Shown piece by piece: positions 9,860 to 19,299 of a DNA stretch of 64,000 nt (positions are counted from its first letter, which is position 1; each line of letters begins with the position of its first letter). Location of the stretch: NCBI RefSeq assembly GCF_002117445.1, contig NZ_CP019937.1, positions 683,501-747,500 of the forward strand, in the 5' to 3' direction. This DNA comes from Ketogulonicigenium robustum. GTDB taxonomy: Bacteria; Pseudomonadota; Alphaproteobacteria; Rhodobacterales; Rhodobacteraceae. Under the pieces are notes generated by a model. That model saw nothing but the letters and a program-made list of their open reading frames with translations, searched no databases and was not told where the DNA came from. Position numbers and translations under genes: made by a program.

Positions 9860-10216
9860 ATGAGTGGCACGATACGGATGACGGCATCCGGCGATCATAA
9901 CGGTGACGATAACGGCGACGAGATCGATCGCGGCGTTGCGTTAAAGACGCGCCCAAAGACCAAGCGGCCCCCCTTGTACAAGGTGATGCTGCTGAACGAC
10001 GACTATACCCCGATGGAATTCGTGGTGCTGGTGCTGCAGCGGTTTTTCAGCTTGGACGAGTCGCGTTCGGTGGAAATCATGCTGACGGTGCACACGAAAG
10101 GCGTCGCGGTTGTCGCCGTCTTCCCCTATGAGGTGGCCGAGACGAAGGTCGCGCAGGTGATGGAATTCGCCCGCCGCAACCAGCACCCGCTGCAATGCAC
10201 GATGGAACAAGAGTAG
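9860..10216 (+). CDS. clpS: ATP-dependent Clp protease adaptor ClpS
   Basis: Small adaptor (118 residues) that delivers N-degron substrates to the ClpA-ClpP protease. The disordered N-terminal tail (about 1-35) is followed by the folded domain with the signature [10 protein letters not shown], whose Asn-Asp and Met shape the pocket for N-terminal Phe, Leu, Trp or Tyr, and the [11 protein letters not shown] segment. In many proteobacteria clpS is directly upstream of clpA; here clpA is about 11 kb away at 20871-23180. It is followed after four bases by a methyltransferase gene, so the two are probably cotranscribed. Confidence 0.95.
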   Translation: MSGTIRMTASGDHNGDDNGDEIDRGVALKTRPKTKRPPLYKVMLLNDDYTPMEFVVLVLQRFFSLDESRSVEIMLTVHTKGVAVVAVFPYEVAETKVAQVMEFARRNQHPLQCTMEQE

Positions 10217-10220
10217 ACAT

Positions 10221-11207
10221 ATGGCGCAATCTCGCCTGACGACCGCGCTGGATACTGGCGCGCTAACACTGCCTGCGGGCCCGATTTTGGTAATGCGCCC
10301 GCCCGCAGGGATGGACCTGTCGGCCCTGCCGCGCGCCGATGTGACCATCAGCCATACCTTCCGCCCCGATTACGAATACTGGGAAGCCGCCGGTTACGAT
10401 GTTGTTGTGGGGGCAAAGCCTGCCACCGTCGCGCTGGTTGTGTTGCCGCGCGCCAAGGCGCTGGCGCGCGCGATGATAGCCGAGGCCGCGTCCTTGGCCG
10501 ATCTGGTCGTAGTCGATGGGCAGCGTGAGGACGGTATCGACAGCATCTGGCGCGACATCCGCAGCCGTCTTCCTGAACTCGACCTGTCGGGCGTCGTCAA
10601 GGCGCACGGACGGCTGTTCTGGTTCGCCGCAGCTGATGTCTTCGCCGACTGGGTCTTGCCCGAACCCAAGGCGTTCGACGGTTTCGTTACTACCGCAGGC
10701 GTGTTTTCCGATGGCGCGGTCGACCGTGGCTCGGCATTGCTGGCGGCAGCGCTGCCGGCCAAGCTTCCGTCGCGGATCGCCGATTTGGGCGCGGGGTGGG
10801 GCTATCTGGCCGCCGCTGCGCTGGCGCGCGAGGGTGTCATCTCGATCGATCTGGTCGAGGCCGAGGCGCTGGCGCTGGAGTGCGCCAAGCTGAACATTCC
10901 CGATGACCGCGCGCGCTTCACTTGGGCCGATGCCACGCGGTTCAAGGCCGACAAAGTGTTCGATGCGGTCATCATGAACCCGCCGTTCCACGTTGGGGCC
11001 AAGGGCGATCCGGCTCTCGGGCGCGCGTTCATCGCGGCGGCTGCGCGTATGCTGCACCCAGGCGGCCAGCTGTGGATGGTAGCGAACCGCCACCTGCCGT
11101 ACGAGGAAGCCCTGCGCGAGCAGTTCCGCGTGGTCGAGGAATTGCCCGGCGGCGACGGCGCATTCAAGCTGTTCCACGCCGCCAAACCGGCCCGCAAAGC
11201 GCGCTAA
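10221..11207 (+). CDS. class I methyltransferase, RsmC/RlmG-like
   Basis: A 328-residue protein with a degenerate N-terminal half and a C-terminal S-adenosylmethionine-dependent domain, the two-part layout of RsmC/RlmG rRNA guanine-N2 methyltransferases. The SAM-binding loop is IADLGAGWGYLAA (about 186-198) and the catalytic motif IV is NPPF, starting at residue 253, typical of enzymes that methylate an exocyclic amino group of guanine or adenine. The likely substrate is 16S rRNA (m2G1207 in E. coli), but this is inference from fold and motif. The start lies four bases after the clpS stop. Confidence 0.8.
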   Translation: MAQSRLTTALDTGALTLPAGPILVMRPPAGMDLSALPRADVTISHTFRPDYEYWEAAGYDVVVGAKPATVALVVLPRAKALARAMIAEAASLADLVVVDGQREDGIDSIWRDIRSRLPELDLSGVVKAHGRLFWFAAADVFADWVLPEPKAFDGFVTTAGVFSDGAVDRGSALLAAALPAKLPSRIADLGAGWGYLAAAALAREGVISIDLVEAEALALECAKLNIPDDRARFTWADATRFKADKVFDAVIMNPPFHVGAKGDPALGRAFIAAAARMLHPGGQLWMVANRHLPYEEALREQFRVVEELPGGDGAFKLFHAAKPARKAR

Positions 11208-11222
11208 GCGCCCTTGCGCCGC

Positions 11223-11612
11223 CTATTCTTCGGGGTAGGCGGCGACGCAGGCCTGAATCGCGGGCGCGATGCGCGCCTGCAGGTCGTTCCGCCGTTCATA
11301 AAGCGAATCGAGCTTGGCCTGTTCGGCGTAAAGGTTGATGGCGACGGGCACGCGCCGCTCTACCGTACGGGCGCGGTCGCAGCGCACCTGCACCACCGTG
11401 CCGTCTTGCAGCGTGCGTTCGCAATAATCGCGCTCAATCTCGACATCTTCGCGGGTGCCAATGGCGTAGCCGCGGGCCAGATTGCCCTCGGTCTCGGTGA
11501 TCAGGCGGTTGATTGTGGGCAAGTTACCCGAAGCATCGCTGATACAGGCTTCGCGCGGGGTCTGGCAGGCGGCCAGCAGCACCAGCGGCAAAATGAATAC
11601 GGCCTTGTGCAT
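11223..11612 (-). CDS. small lipoprotein of unknown function
   Basis: A 129-residue product. The first 16 residues form a signal peptide with a clear lipobox, LAAC, with Cys16 as the lipid-attachment site. Longer in-frame extensions upstream are rejected because the lipoprotein signal would then be internal. The mature part has four more cysteines, a heptad-like region (AEQAKLDSLYERRNDL) and a conserved-looking DYCERTLQDGTVVQV segment. I do not recognise a named family. It is divergent from hemF and convergent with the methyltransferase gene, with a 15-base gap. Confidence 0.72.
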   Translation of the reverse strand: MHKAVFILPLVLLAACQTPREACISDASGNLPTINRLITETEGNLARGYAIGTREDVEIERDYCERTLQDGTVVQVRCDRARTVERRVPVAINLYAEQAKLDSLYERRNDLQARIAPAIQACVAAYPEE

Positions 11613-11748
11613 GGTGCACCCCTTTGTCGTCCAAACTGCGATCCGCGTGGCTGGTGCCGACGCCGCGCAGATGGTAAGTGCCCCCCATGAAAGGCGCAAG
11701 AGGCCAGACTGCGCGCAAGGCCTGCGTCCCAAGTGAAAGAGGGCCCCG

Positions 11749-12654
11749 ATGACCGCTGAAACCACGCCAAACGCAATGGAAGCCGAACGCAAGGCCGCCG
11801 CCGACTGGTTCCACACGCTGCGTGACGACATTGTTGCCGCGTTCGAGGCCGCCGAGGAAGGCGCGGTTGCTGGCCCCTCGGGCGATCTGTCGCCTGCCAA
11901 GTTCGACGTGACCCCGACCCCCCGCACAGGCCCGGATGGCGAGGATCTGGGCGGCGGACTGATGAGCGTGATGCGCGGCGGGCGTGTGTTTGAAAAGGTC
12001 GGCGTGAACTTTTCGGCCGTTTCCGGAACGCTGGGGGCCGGGGCGATCAAGGCCATGGCCGCGCGCGGCGTGCCCGGGATCGAGGAAGACCCGCGCTTTT
12101 GGGCGTCGGGCATCTCGCTGGTGGCGCATATGCAGAACCCGCACGTGCCCGCCGTGCATATGAATACGCGGATGTTCTGGACGCCCTCGGCGTGGTGGTT
12201 CGGGGGCGGTGCCGACCTGAACCCGCCAATCCCTTACGACGAAGACACAGCGCATTTCCACGCCACCCAGCAAAAGTTCATCGAACCCCATGGCGAGGGC
12301 CTGTATCCAAAGCTGAAGGCGTGGGCTGATGAATACTTCTATGTGCCCCACCGTGGCCGCGCGCGCGGCGTCGGCGGCACGTTTATGGATGATCACAACA
12401 CCGGCGACTGGGCCGCAGATTTCGCGCTGACCCAAGACATCGGTCGCGCTTTCCTGCCGTCCTATCTGCCGCTGATCGAACGGCGCCGTATGACCCCGTG
12501 GACGGAAGAAGACCGCGACATCCAGCTGGTCTATCGCGGTCTTTATGCCGAATATAATCTGGTCTGGGATCGTGGAACCAAGTTTGGTTTGGCGACGGGC
12601 CACAACGCGGATGCCGTGTTGATGAGCCTGCCGCCATTGGCCAAATGGGCTTAA
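11749..12654 (+). CDS. hemF: oxygen-dependent coproporphyrinogen III oxidase
   Basis: Decarboxylates two propionates of coproporphyrinogen III to vinyl groups with O2, giving protoporphyrinogen IX. The 301-residue length fits HemF. Diagnostic stretches are HMQNPHVPAVHMNTR, WWFGGGADLNP and RARGVGGTFMDD, which include the conserved substrate-binding Arg and the Asp/His residues of the active site, and the closing EYNLVWDRGTKFGL. Being oxygen-dependent, it points to aerobic growth; an oxygen-independent HemN is not in this window. It ends at 12654, and the convergent hemE ends at 12655, leaving no spacer. Confidence 0.96.
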   Translation: MTAETTPNAMEAERKAAADWFHTLRDDIVAAFEAAEEGAVAGPSGDLSPAKFDVTPTPRTGPDGEDLGGGLMSVMRGGRVFEKVGVNFSAVSGTLGAGAIKAMAARGVPGIEEDPRFWASGISLVAHMQNPHVPAVHMNTRMFWTPSAWWFGGGADLNPPIPYDEDTAHFHATQQKFIEPHGEGLYPKLKAWADEYFYVPHRGRARGVGGTFMDDHNTGDWAADFALTQDIGRAFLPSYLPLIERRRMTPWTEEDRDIQLVYRGLYAEYNLVWDRGTKFGLATGHNADAVLMSLPPLAKWA

Positions 12655-13686
12655 TCAGCCCCTGATCGTTTCCAGCATCAGGGTCACATTCTCGGGGTCG
12701 GCATCGGGCGTGATGCCGTGCCCGAGGTTGAAAATATGCGGCCCGCCGCGCAAGGCATCGACCACGCGGCGGGTTTCTCGCACCAGATCCTCGCCGCCGG
12801 TCACCATATAGCTGCTTTTCAGGTTGCCCTGCACGCAGCCATGGGGCTGCACGTTTTGGGCGATCCATTCGGGCGTCACACCGTCATCAATCGCGATGCA
12901 ATCCGCGCCAGTGGCCGCATGAGCGGCACTGTAGCGTTCGCCCGCGCCGCGTGGGAATGCGATGATCGGCAGGCCGGGGTGGCGTTCCTTCAAGGCGGCG
13001 GTGATTTGCTGCATGGGTTTCAGCGAAAAATCGTTGAAATCGTCGCCTTGCAGCGATCCGGCCCAGCTATCGAACAGTTTGATGACTTCGGCCCCCGCAT
13101 CGACTTGGGCGGATAGATATTCGATGGTGCTGGCGGTCAGCAGGTCGATAATACCTTGGAAAGTCGTGCGATCTTCGGCCTTTAGCGCGTGGGCGGGGCC
13201 TTGGTCGGGGGTGCCTTGGCCTGCAATCATATAGGTGGCGACGGTCCACGGGGCACCGGCAAACCCGATCAGCGTCGTCTCGCGCGGCAGCTCGCGTGCA
13301 AGAATGCGGACGGTTTCGTAAATCGGGGACAGACGGTCATGCACGGCGTCGGCGGGCTTTAGCGCGGCCAGTTCCTCGGGCGTGGTGACGGGGGTTAGGC
13401 GCGGGCCTTCGCCAGGGGTGAACCACAAGTCTTGCCCAAGAGCCTGCGGCAGCAGCAGAATGTCGGCAAACAAGATTGCCGCGTCAAAGCCGTAGCGGCG
13501 GATCGGCTGCAGCGTGACTTCAGCCGCGAGTTCCGGGTTGTAGCACAGCGACAGGAAGTCGCCCGCTTGCGCGCGGGTGGCGCGATATTCGGGCAGGTAG
13601 CGCCCGGCTTGCCGCATCATCCAGACGGGCGGGGTGGGCAATGTCTCGCCAGCAAGGGCGCGCAGGATGGGCTTTTGCAGGGGCAT
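12655..13686 (-). CDS. hemE: uroporphyrinogen decarboxylase
   Basis: Removes four carboxyl groups from uroporphyrinogen III to give coproporphyrinogen III, the substrate of HemF next door. The 343-residue protein starts at the ATG of 13684-13686, chosen because GAGGAAG lies just upstream and because UroD proteins begin close to the LRAL segment; more upstream starts would add about 26 residues. The signature [16 protein letters not shown] is near the N-terminus, and [13 protein letters not shown] and the FPRGAG segment further in. It diverges from hemC with a 99-base gap. Confidence 0.95.
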   Translation of the reverse strand: MPLQKPILRALAGETLPTPPVWMMRQAGRYLPEYRATRAQAGDFLSLCYNPELAAEVTLQPIRRYGFDAAILFADILLLPQALGQDLWFTPGEGPRLTPVTTPEELAALKPADAVHDRLSPIYETVRILARELPRETTLIGFAGAPWTVATYMIAGQGTPDQGPAHALKAEDRTTFQGIIDLLTASTIEYLSAQVDAGAEVIKLFDSWAGSLQGDDFNDFSLKPMQQITAALKERHPGLPIIAFPRGAGERYSAAHAATGADCIAIDDGVTPEWIAQNVQPHGCVQGNLKSSYMVTGGEDLVRETRRVVDALRGGPHIFNLGHGITPDADPENVTLMLETIRG

Positions 13687-13785
13687 GGTCTTCCTCGTAT
13701 GCGTCTGGTCTGAAGTCGGGTGCATGGGCGCGAAAGTCAAGCCTGCACCGTTGCCAGCCTGCACGGGGCGGATTAGAAAGGTGCC

Positions 13786-14730
13786 ATGTTGAACGCGCTT
13801 CCTTCCCCCGCTGAACCCCTTCGCATTGGCACGCGCGGCTCGCCGCTGGCGCTAGCGCAGGCCTATGAAACCCGCGACCGCTTGGCGCAAGCGTACGATC
13901 TGCCGCACGAAGCGTTCGTGATCGAGGTCATCAAGATGACCGGCGATATGGTGCAGGACAAAGCCCTGCGCGAGATCGGCGGCAAAGGCCTTTTCACGCG
14001 CGAGATCGAGGAAGCGCTGCTGGACGGCAGCATCGACATAGCCGTCCATTCGATGAAGGACATGCCGGTCGAACAGCCCGCTGGTCTGACGCTGGATTGC
14101 TTTTTGCCGCGCGAGGACGTGCGCGACGCGTTCGTCTCGCGCCATAACTGGAGCTTGAACGACATTCCTGCGGGCAAGGTCTTGGGCACGTCCAGCCTGC
14201 GGCGGCGCGCGCAGATTTTGGCGCGGCGGCCTGATCTGGTTGTGGTGGAGTTTCGCGGCAATGTGCAGACGCGCCTGCGCAAGCTGGACGAAGGCGTGGC
14301 TGATGCGACCTTCCTTGCGATGGCTGGCCTGAACCGGCTTGGGCGGGCTGATGTGCCGCAAAAGCCGCTGTCGCCCGCCGAGATGCTGCCCGCAGTCGCG
14401 CAAGGTGCCATCGGGGTCGAACGGCGCACCGACGACCGGATCGTTGCAGGCTTGCTGGCAGCCATTCACCACGGGCCGACCGGCACTCGTCTGGCGGCCG
14501 AACGCGCGTTTTTGGCGGGCCTTGATGGGTCGTGCCACACGCCCATCGCCGGTCTGGCGGAAATCCAAGGTGACGAGCTGACCCTGCGCGGCGAGATTTT
14601 GCGCCCTGACGGATCCGAGGTGCTGGCCGACCAAATGCGGTGCGCTGTCACTGACGCCGCCGTGATAGGTGCTGAAATGGCACGCAAAATGCGTGCTTTG
14701 GCAGGCGAGGGCTTCTTTACGCTTGGTTAG
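13786..14730 (+). CDS. hemC: porphobilinogen deaminase (hydroxymethylbilane synthase)
   Basis: Polymerises four porphobilinogens into hydroxymethylbilane. The 314-residue protein shows the N-terminal [14 protein letters not shown], the [11 protein letters not shown] loop, SSLRRRAQ with substrate-binding arginines, and [12 protein letters not shown], in which Cys250 carries the covalent dipyrromethane cofactor. With hemF and hemE it gives three steps of haem synthesis in 3 kb, though on different strands and so under more than one promoter. Confidence 0.96.
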   Translation: MLNALPSPAEPLRIGTRGSPLALAQAYETRDRLAQAYDLPHEAFVIEVIKMTGDMVQDKALREIGGKGLFTREIEEALLDGSIDIAVHSMKDMPVEQPAGLTLDCFLPREDVRDAFVSRHNWSLNDIPAGKVLGTSSLRRRAQILARRPDLVVVEFRGNVQTRLRKLDEGVADATFLAMAGLNRLGRADVPQKPLSPAEMLPAVAQGAIGVERRTDDRIVAGLLAAIHHGPTGTRLAAERAFLAGLDGSCHTPIAGLAEIQGDELTLRGEILRPDGSEVLADQMRCAVTDAAVIGAEMARKMRALAGEGFFTLG

Positions 14731-14793
14731 CCTCTGGCGTTGGGCCAGCCCTGCGGCTAGAGAGAAGCGGAAGTCAAGTCAGGCAGGTTCACG

Positions 14794-15876
14794 ATGACCG
14801 CAATTCGCCCGCAACCCGGCATTATGGATATCGCGCTGTATCAAGGCGGCGCATCCACCATCGCTGGGAAAAGCCATGTTTTGAAACTCTCCTCGAACGA
14901 GAATCCGGCAGGGTTCTCGGACGCCGCGAAGGAGGCTTTCCTGCGGGCGGCACATGACCTGCATCGCTATCCCGGCACCGATCACGCGCGCCTGCGCGCT
15001 GCCATTGGCGAGGTGCAAGGCCTTGATCCCGATAATATTATTTGCGGTGTCGGGTCTGATGAAGTGCTGCAGTTCGTCACGCAAAGCTACTGCGGCGTCG
15101 GCGACGAGGTAATCTATACCGAGCACGGTTTCTCGCTGTATCCGTTGTTGGCGATGGCGGCGGGCGCAACGCCCGTCAAAGTGGCCGAGCGCGAGCGGAA
15201 GGTCGATGTCGACGCGATTTTGTCGGCCTGCACCAAAAAGACGCGAATCGTCTTTCTGACGAACCCAGGCAACCCGACCGGCACGATGATCGAGCCCGAG
15301 GAAATCGCCTGGCTAGCCGACAAGCTGCCGCCGCAAGTCTTGCTGGTGCTGGACAGCGCCTATGCCGAATTTGCCGATGGCTATGACGGCGGCGCGGCGC
15401 TGGTCAGCGAGCGCCAGAACATGATCATGACGCGCACCTTTTCAAAGATCCACGGTCTGGGTGGTTTGCGGATCGGCTGGGGCTATGCCCCGCGTGCAAT
15501 CATCGACGTGCTGAACCGCGTGCGCCAGCCGTTCAACCTGTCCGAAGTGCAACTGAGCGTGGCCGAAGCCGCCATGCGCGATACCGCTTGGGTCGAAAAG
15601 TGCCGCAATGACAACGCCAAATGGCGGGCATGGTTACGCAACGCGCTTATCGATCTGGGTGTCGAGGTTGACCAAAGCTTTGCGAACTTCATCCTTGCGC
15701 GTTTCGTCGATGGTAACGAGGCGGCCGGTTGTGACGCGCACCTGCGCGATAACGGCATTATCGTCCGCCGCGTGACGGGGTATGGCTTCCCAGAAGCCCT
15801 GCGCATCACCGTTGGTGACGAGGCGGCCTGCCGTCAGGTCGTCCATGCGGTCGCGCAATTCAAAGGCCTGCGGTGA
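14794..15876 (+). CDS. hisC: histidinol-phosphate aminotransferase
   Basis: Pyridoxal-phosphate aminotransferase of histidine synthesis; many HisC enzymes also transaminate aromatic precursors. The 360-residue sequence has [11 protein letters not shown] near the start, [19 protein letters not shown], and the cofactor-binding Lys218 in [17 protein letters not shown], all fold type I class II features. Its stop overlaps the next gene, a prephenate/arogenate dehydrogenase, which supports a role in aromatic amino acid transamination as well as, or instead of, histidine synthesis. Confidence 0.9.
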   Translation: MTAIRPQPGIMDIALYQGGASTIAGKSHVLKLSSNENPAGFSDAAKEAFLRAAHDLHRYPGTDHARLRAAIGEVQGLDPDNIICGVGSDEVLQFVTQSYCGVGDEVIYTEHGFSLYPLLAMAAGATPVKVAERERKVDVDAILSACTKKTRIVFLTNPGNPTGTMIEPEEIAWLADKLPPQVLLVLDSAYAEFADGYDGGAALVSERQNMIMTRTFSKIHGLGGLRIGWGYAPRAIIDVLNRVRQPFNLSEVQLSVAEAAMRDTAWVEKCRNDNAKWRAWLRNALIDLGVEVDQSFANFILARFVDGNEAAGCDAHLRDNGIIVRRVTGYGFPEALRITVGDEAACRQVVHAVAQFKGLR

Positions 15877-16811
15877 TGGATGCTGTTTTCAATCGCGTTG
15901 CCCTGATCGGTCTTGGGTTGATTGCGTCCTCGATCGCGCATGCCGCGCGGCGCGCGGGGGCGGCGGGGACGATTGTCGGCTACGACATCGCCCCCGAGAC
16001 ACGCGCCGTCGCGCGCGAAATAGCGCTGTGTGACCAAGTGGTTGATAGTGCTGTCGATGCGGTGGCAGATGCAGATCTGGTGATTTTGTGCGTGCCAACC
16101 GGTGCGATGGACGTAGTTGCGGCGGAAATCGCGAGCGCGCTGAAACCGGGCGCAATCCTCAGCGATGTCGGCTCGACCAAGCGGTCGGTCGTCGATGCCG
16201 TAGCGCCGTTCGTGCCAGACGGCGTGCATTTCATCCCCGCGCACCCGTTGGCCGGGACCGAGCATTCCGGCCCGCGCGCGGGCTTTGCCACGTTGTTTGA
16301 CAACCGCTGGTGCATCATCGTGCCGCTGCCCGACAGCGATCCGGTGGCTCTCGACAAGCTGAAGGCGTTCTGGCAGGCGCTGGGGGCGAATGTCGATGTG
16401 ATGGACGCCGACCACCACGACCGTGTGCTGGCCGTCACCAGCCATACCCCGCACCTGATTGCCTACACAATGGTCGGCGTTGCCGATGATCTGGGACGCG
16501 TCACAGATTCCGAGGTGATCAAATACTCGGCCGCCGGTTTTCGCGATTTTACGCGGATCGCGGCATCCGACCCTACGATGTGGCGCGACGTTTTTTTGAA
16601 CAACAAAGACGCGACGCTAGAGATTTTGGGCCGTTTTACCGAAGAATTGTTCGCCCTGCAGCGCGCCATTCGAATGGGTGACGGCGACCACCTGCACGCC
16701 TATTTCACCCGCACGCGCGCCATCCGCCGCGGGATTATCGAGGCAGGGCAGGATACCGACAAGCCCAACTTCGGGCGCGGAGAAGACCCGCGCGAAGGCG
16801 ACGCTGGATGA
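15876..16811 (+). CDS. tyrC: prephenate/arogenate dehydrogenase
   Basis: NAD(P)-dependent oxidative decarboxylation of prephenate or arogenate in tyrosine synthesis. The protein of about 311 residues opens with the Rossmann loop GLGLIASSIAHAAR, followed by the SVDAVADADLVILCVPTGAM edge, the DVGSTKRSV and HPLAGTEHSGP motifs, and the SHTPHLIAYTMV segment. The ATG at 15876 overlaps the hisC stop (TGATG); a GTG one codon earlier is an alternative start. The overlap suggests one operon hisC-tyrC. Which substrate is preferred cannot be read from the sequence. Confidence 0.9.
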   Translation: MDAVFNRVALIGLGLIASSIAHAARRAGAAGTIVGYDIAPETRAVAREIALCDQVVDSAVDAVADADLVILCVPTGAMDVVAAEIASALKPGAILSDVGSTKRSVVDAVAPFVPDGVHFIPAHPLAGTEHSGPRAGFATLFDNRWCIIVPLPDSDPVALDKLKAFWQALGANVDVMDADHHDRVLAVTSHTPHLIAYTMVGVADDLGRVTDSEVIKYSAAGFRDFTRIAASDPTMWRDVFLNNKDATLEILGRFTEELFALQRAIRMGDGDHLHAYFTRTRAIRRGIIEAGQDTDKPNFGRGEDPREGDAG

Positions 16812-17659
16812 GGAGTGCGCGCGCGATCGCCCTCGGGCTGTTGTGCTTGTTGCCCTTGGCTGCCGCCGCCCAAGATGTGCCCCGGCCACCGGCCCGCGCA
16901 GGCAGCGCGGCGCCGGCCGTTCAGGCCAACCCCGATGGATCATTGCGGATCACCACGCCGCGCGCGCGGCCTGCAGGGGTGCCCGCGGTGCCCCAAGCCG
17001 CGCAAGTCGCCCCGATGCAACGCGTGACAGCCGCGCCAGTGCCGCTGCCGAGTGCTCGGCCTGCAGGGCGTCGCCCGGCCCCCCCACCGGCAGCTGCACC
17101 TGCAGCGGCGCCGCGAATCGCCTCGGCGGGCGGCAGCGGGGGCTTGTGCGGGGTGGCTGCCTTACAAGGCGATGTGCTGCGCGATATATCGGGGGCGGGC
17201 GGATGCGGCGTGCAGAACGCAGTGCAGGTGCGATCGGTTTCGGGCGTCAGCCTGTCGTCGCCATTGGTGGTTAACTGCGACACGGCTGTCACCTTCAACC
17301 GCTGGGTCAGCGAGGTTGCGATCCCCACGATTGGCAACACCGGTGGCGGGTTGGCGCAAATTCAAACGCCGGGCGGGTACGCCTGTCGCGGGGTTGTCGG
17401 CTCGCGCAACAGTGGCAACCGTTTGTCGGAACATGGACGCGGCAAGGCCGTTGATGTCGTGGCGTTCCGCTTGCGTGACGGGTCAAGTTTTTCGGTTTTG
17501 AACGGCTGGCGCAGCGCCGCGTGGGGTAACATCTTGCGGCAGCTTCACCGCTCGGCCTGCGGTATGTTCGGCACCGTTTTAGGCCCTGAAGCGAACGCTG
17601 CTCACCGTGACCACCTGCATTTTGATACCGCCAGCCGCCGGTCGGCTTACTGCCGATAA
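16808..17659 (+). CDS. extensin-like C-terminal domain protein (probable exported peptidase-like protein)
   Basis: A 283-residue protein with a signal peptide ending near residue 22, then a Pro/Ala-rich stretch to about 95, then a domain of the extensin-like C-terminal family (PF06904). Visible family features are the paired cysteines, the SEHGRGKAVDVVAF motif and the closing HRDHLHFD. The spaced His and Asp residues resemble the zinc ligands of LAS/M15 (VanY-like) peptidases, so a peptidoglycan-cleaving role is plausible but unproved. The start overlaps the end of tyrC by four bases (ATGA). Confidence 0.82.
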   Translation: MRSARAIALGLLCLLPLAAAAQDVPRPPARAGSAAPAVQANPDGSLRITTPRARPAGVPAVPQAAQVAPMQRVTAAPVPLPSARPAGRRPAPPPAAAPAAAPRIASAGGSGGLCGVAALQGDVLRDISGAGGCGVQNAVQVRSVSGVSLSSPLVVNCDTAVTFNRWVSEVAIPTIGNTGGGLAQIQTPGGYACRGVVGSRNSGNRLSEHGRGKAVDVVAFRLRDGSSFSVLNGWRSAAWGNILRQLHRSACGMFGTVLGPEANAAHRDHLHFDTASRRSAYCR

Positions 17660-17677
17660 GGCTGAGAAGGACTGCTG

Positions 17678-18172
17678 ATGTCGTACGAGACTGCCCAAAC
17701 GCGGGCCCCCAAACCCATCGAAATTGCCGTTGCGCTGGCAACCGGCGGTCTGATGACGGTCATGTTGTTGTCGAACAGCATGATGGCCGCCCATACGACG
17801 CCGCTGTTTTCGTCGCTGACGGCGCATGGGGTGGGGACGCTGGTGCTGGTCGCCGCGCTGGCGCTGCTGCGGCTGGTCCGTAAAGGGCAGGGCGCGGCGC
17901 CTATTGTCGCCAACGCCCCGCTTTGGGTCTACCTTGGTGGGCTATCGGGGGCGCTGACGGTTGTGGTCACATCCACCGCGGCCAATTCCGCCTTGGCGCT
18001 GACCGGCACGCTGGCACTGGGGCTGGCGGGGCAGGTTGTGCTGGCGCTGGTGTTCGACCGCTTCGGCCTGTTGGGCATGACAAAACGCTTGCCGACACGC
18101 AATGACATGCTGGCGCTGGTGCTGATTATCGCGGGCACGCTGCTGATTATTTTCGGGCGGGGGGCCGCGTGA
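17678..18172 (+). CDS. YdcZ-type (DUF606) small membrane protein, first of a pair
   Basis: A 164-residue integral membrane protein with five predicted hydrophobic segments (for example GGLMTVMLLSNSMMAAHTTP and LVLIIAGTLLIIFGR). Size and pattern fit the DUF606/YdcZ branch of the drug/metabolite transporter superfamily, where half-size proteins pair. It overlaps the following homologous gene by four bases, so the two products probably assemble as a heterodimer. Substrate unknown. Confidence 0.78.
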   Translation: MSYETAQTRAPKPIEIAVALATGGLMTVMLLSNSMMAAHTTPLFSSLTAHGVGTLVLVAALALLRLVRKGQGAAPIVANAPLWVYLGGLSGALTVVVTSTAANSALALTGTLALGLAGQVVLALVFDRFGLLGMTKRLPTRNDMLALVLIIAGTLLIIFGRGAA

Positions 18173-18597
18173 TGGCCTATATGATTTTGCTGGCTTTTGT
18201 CGGCGGCATGCTGATCACGCTGTCGCGGCAGGTAAATGGGCGGTTGGCGCTGTCGACATCGGCGTTGGTGTCATCGTTCTGGAACCATGCGGTCGGGTTC
18301 GCCGTGCTGATGGTGTACACGCTGGTGGTTGGCAGCAGTTTCTGGCCCGAGGGGGCGAACACCGCACCCGCCCTTGCGTGGATGGGGGGCGCGTTTGGTG
18401 CGGTATTCGTGGCGGCGGGCAGCTGGCTGATCCCGCGCCTTGGGGCGGCGCTGACCTCGGTTTTGCTGATCGCGGCGCAGATGCTTTCCAGCGTGGCGCT
18501 GGATTTCCTCAATGGCGCGTCAGGTGTGCAGTGGATGCAGGCTGCGGGCGTCTTGCTGATTTTGGTAGGCGTCTGGATTAGCCGAAACAAGACGTAA
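18169..18597 (+). CDS. YdcZ-type (DUF606) small membrane protein, second of a pair
   Basis: A 142-residue membrane protein with about five hydrophobic segments. The N-terminal GGMLITLSRQVNGRLALSTS and SSFWNHAVGF are typical DUF606 sequence. It overlaps the previous gene (ATGA-type) and is followed at once by a strong terminator. The pair may function as a small exporter of the drug/metabolite transporter superfamily. Confidence 0.8.
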   Translation: MMAYMILLAFVGGMLITLSRQVNGRLALSTSALVSSFWNHAVGFAVLMVYTLVVGSSFWPEGANTAPALAWMGGAFGAVFVAAGSWLIPRLGAALTSVLLIAAQMLSSVALDFLNGASGVQWMQAAGVLLILVGVWISRNKT

Positions 18598-18620
18598 AAA
18601 AGGGCCTTGCGGCCCTTTTT
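18596..18620. terminator. bidirectional terminator between the YdcZ pair and yqhA
   Basis: AAAAAGGGCC and GGCCCTTTTT form a stem around TTGC, with A- and T-tracts on both sides. It sits between convergent genes and should stop transcription from each. Confidence 0.85.
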
Positions 18621-19162
18621 CAGTATTTGCTGGCGGCTTTGACCTTGGCGTTGATGAAATCCATTAGTGCCATCATCACGCCCGACAGGATGAAGACCAG
18701 GTGGATGATCACCAGCCACATCAGCTCGTTGCTGTCGAATAGGTCGCCCACCGGCTTACCTATTTCCATAAAGCGCTTCAGCAGGTGGATAGCCGAAATT
18801 GCCACGATCGAGGCGATCAGCTTCATCTTGAGGCCCGCGAAATCGACGGTGCCCATCCATTCGGGGCGCTCGGTGCCCTCTTCGATGTCCAGTTTCGAGA
18901 TGAAGTTTTCATAGCCCGAGAAAATCACGATCCCCAGCAGGTTGGCGGCCAACGTCAGGTCGATCAGCGACAGAACGGCCAGAATGCCTTTGTCCATTTC
19001 CATCGTGAACATCTGGGGGACGTAGTAGAAAAGCTCGCGGAAGAAGATCACGACAATCATCAGCAGCGCCAGCACGAGGCCCAGATACATCGGGGCCATC
19101 AGCCACCGTGAGGCAAAAAGGGTGCGCTCGAATTTTTGTTCGAGGCCGTTTTTGGAAGACAT
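18620..19162 (-). CDS. YqhA family membrane protein (TIGR00645)
   Basis: A 180-residue protein with three or four membrane spans. The N-terminal EQKFERTLFASRWLMAPMYL and the later IHLLKRFMEI and HLVFILSGVMMALMDFI segments match the YqhA/TIGR00645 family, conserved in bacteria but of unknown function. It is an isolated gene, with terminators on its downstream side and after rpsD upstream. Confidence 0.85.
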   Translation of the reverse strand: MSSKNGLEQKFERTLFASRWLMAPMYLGLVLALLMIVVIFFRELFYYVPQMFTMEMDKGILAVLSLIDLTLAANLLGIVIFSGYENFISKLDIEEGTERPEWMGTVDFAGLKMKLIASIVAISAIHLLKRFMEIGKPVGDLFDSNELMWLVIIHLVFILSGVMMALMDFINAKVKAASKY

Positions 19163-19249
19163 GTTTTACTCCGCGAGGGTTGATCAACCCCAGATAAAAT
19201 CTGCGTGTGCGCCCCGCAATGGGGGCGGGTGCGAAAAACATGCGGGCAA

Positions 19250-19281
19250 AGAAAAAGCCCGCCGAAAACGGCGGGCTTTGC
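19250..19281 (-). terminator. terminator downstream of rpsD
   Basis: On the minus strand AAAGCCCGCCG pairs with CGGCGGGCTTT around a TTTT loop and is followed by a T-tract. It lies just after the rpsD stop and upstream of yqhA. Confidence 0.85.
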
Positions 19282-19299
19282 AGAACAATCTATGTAAGA

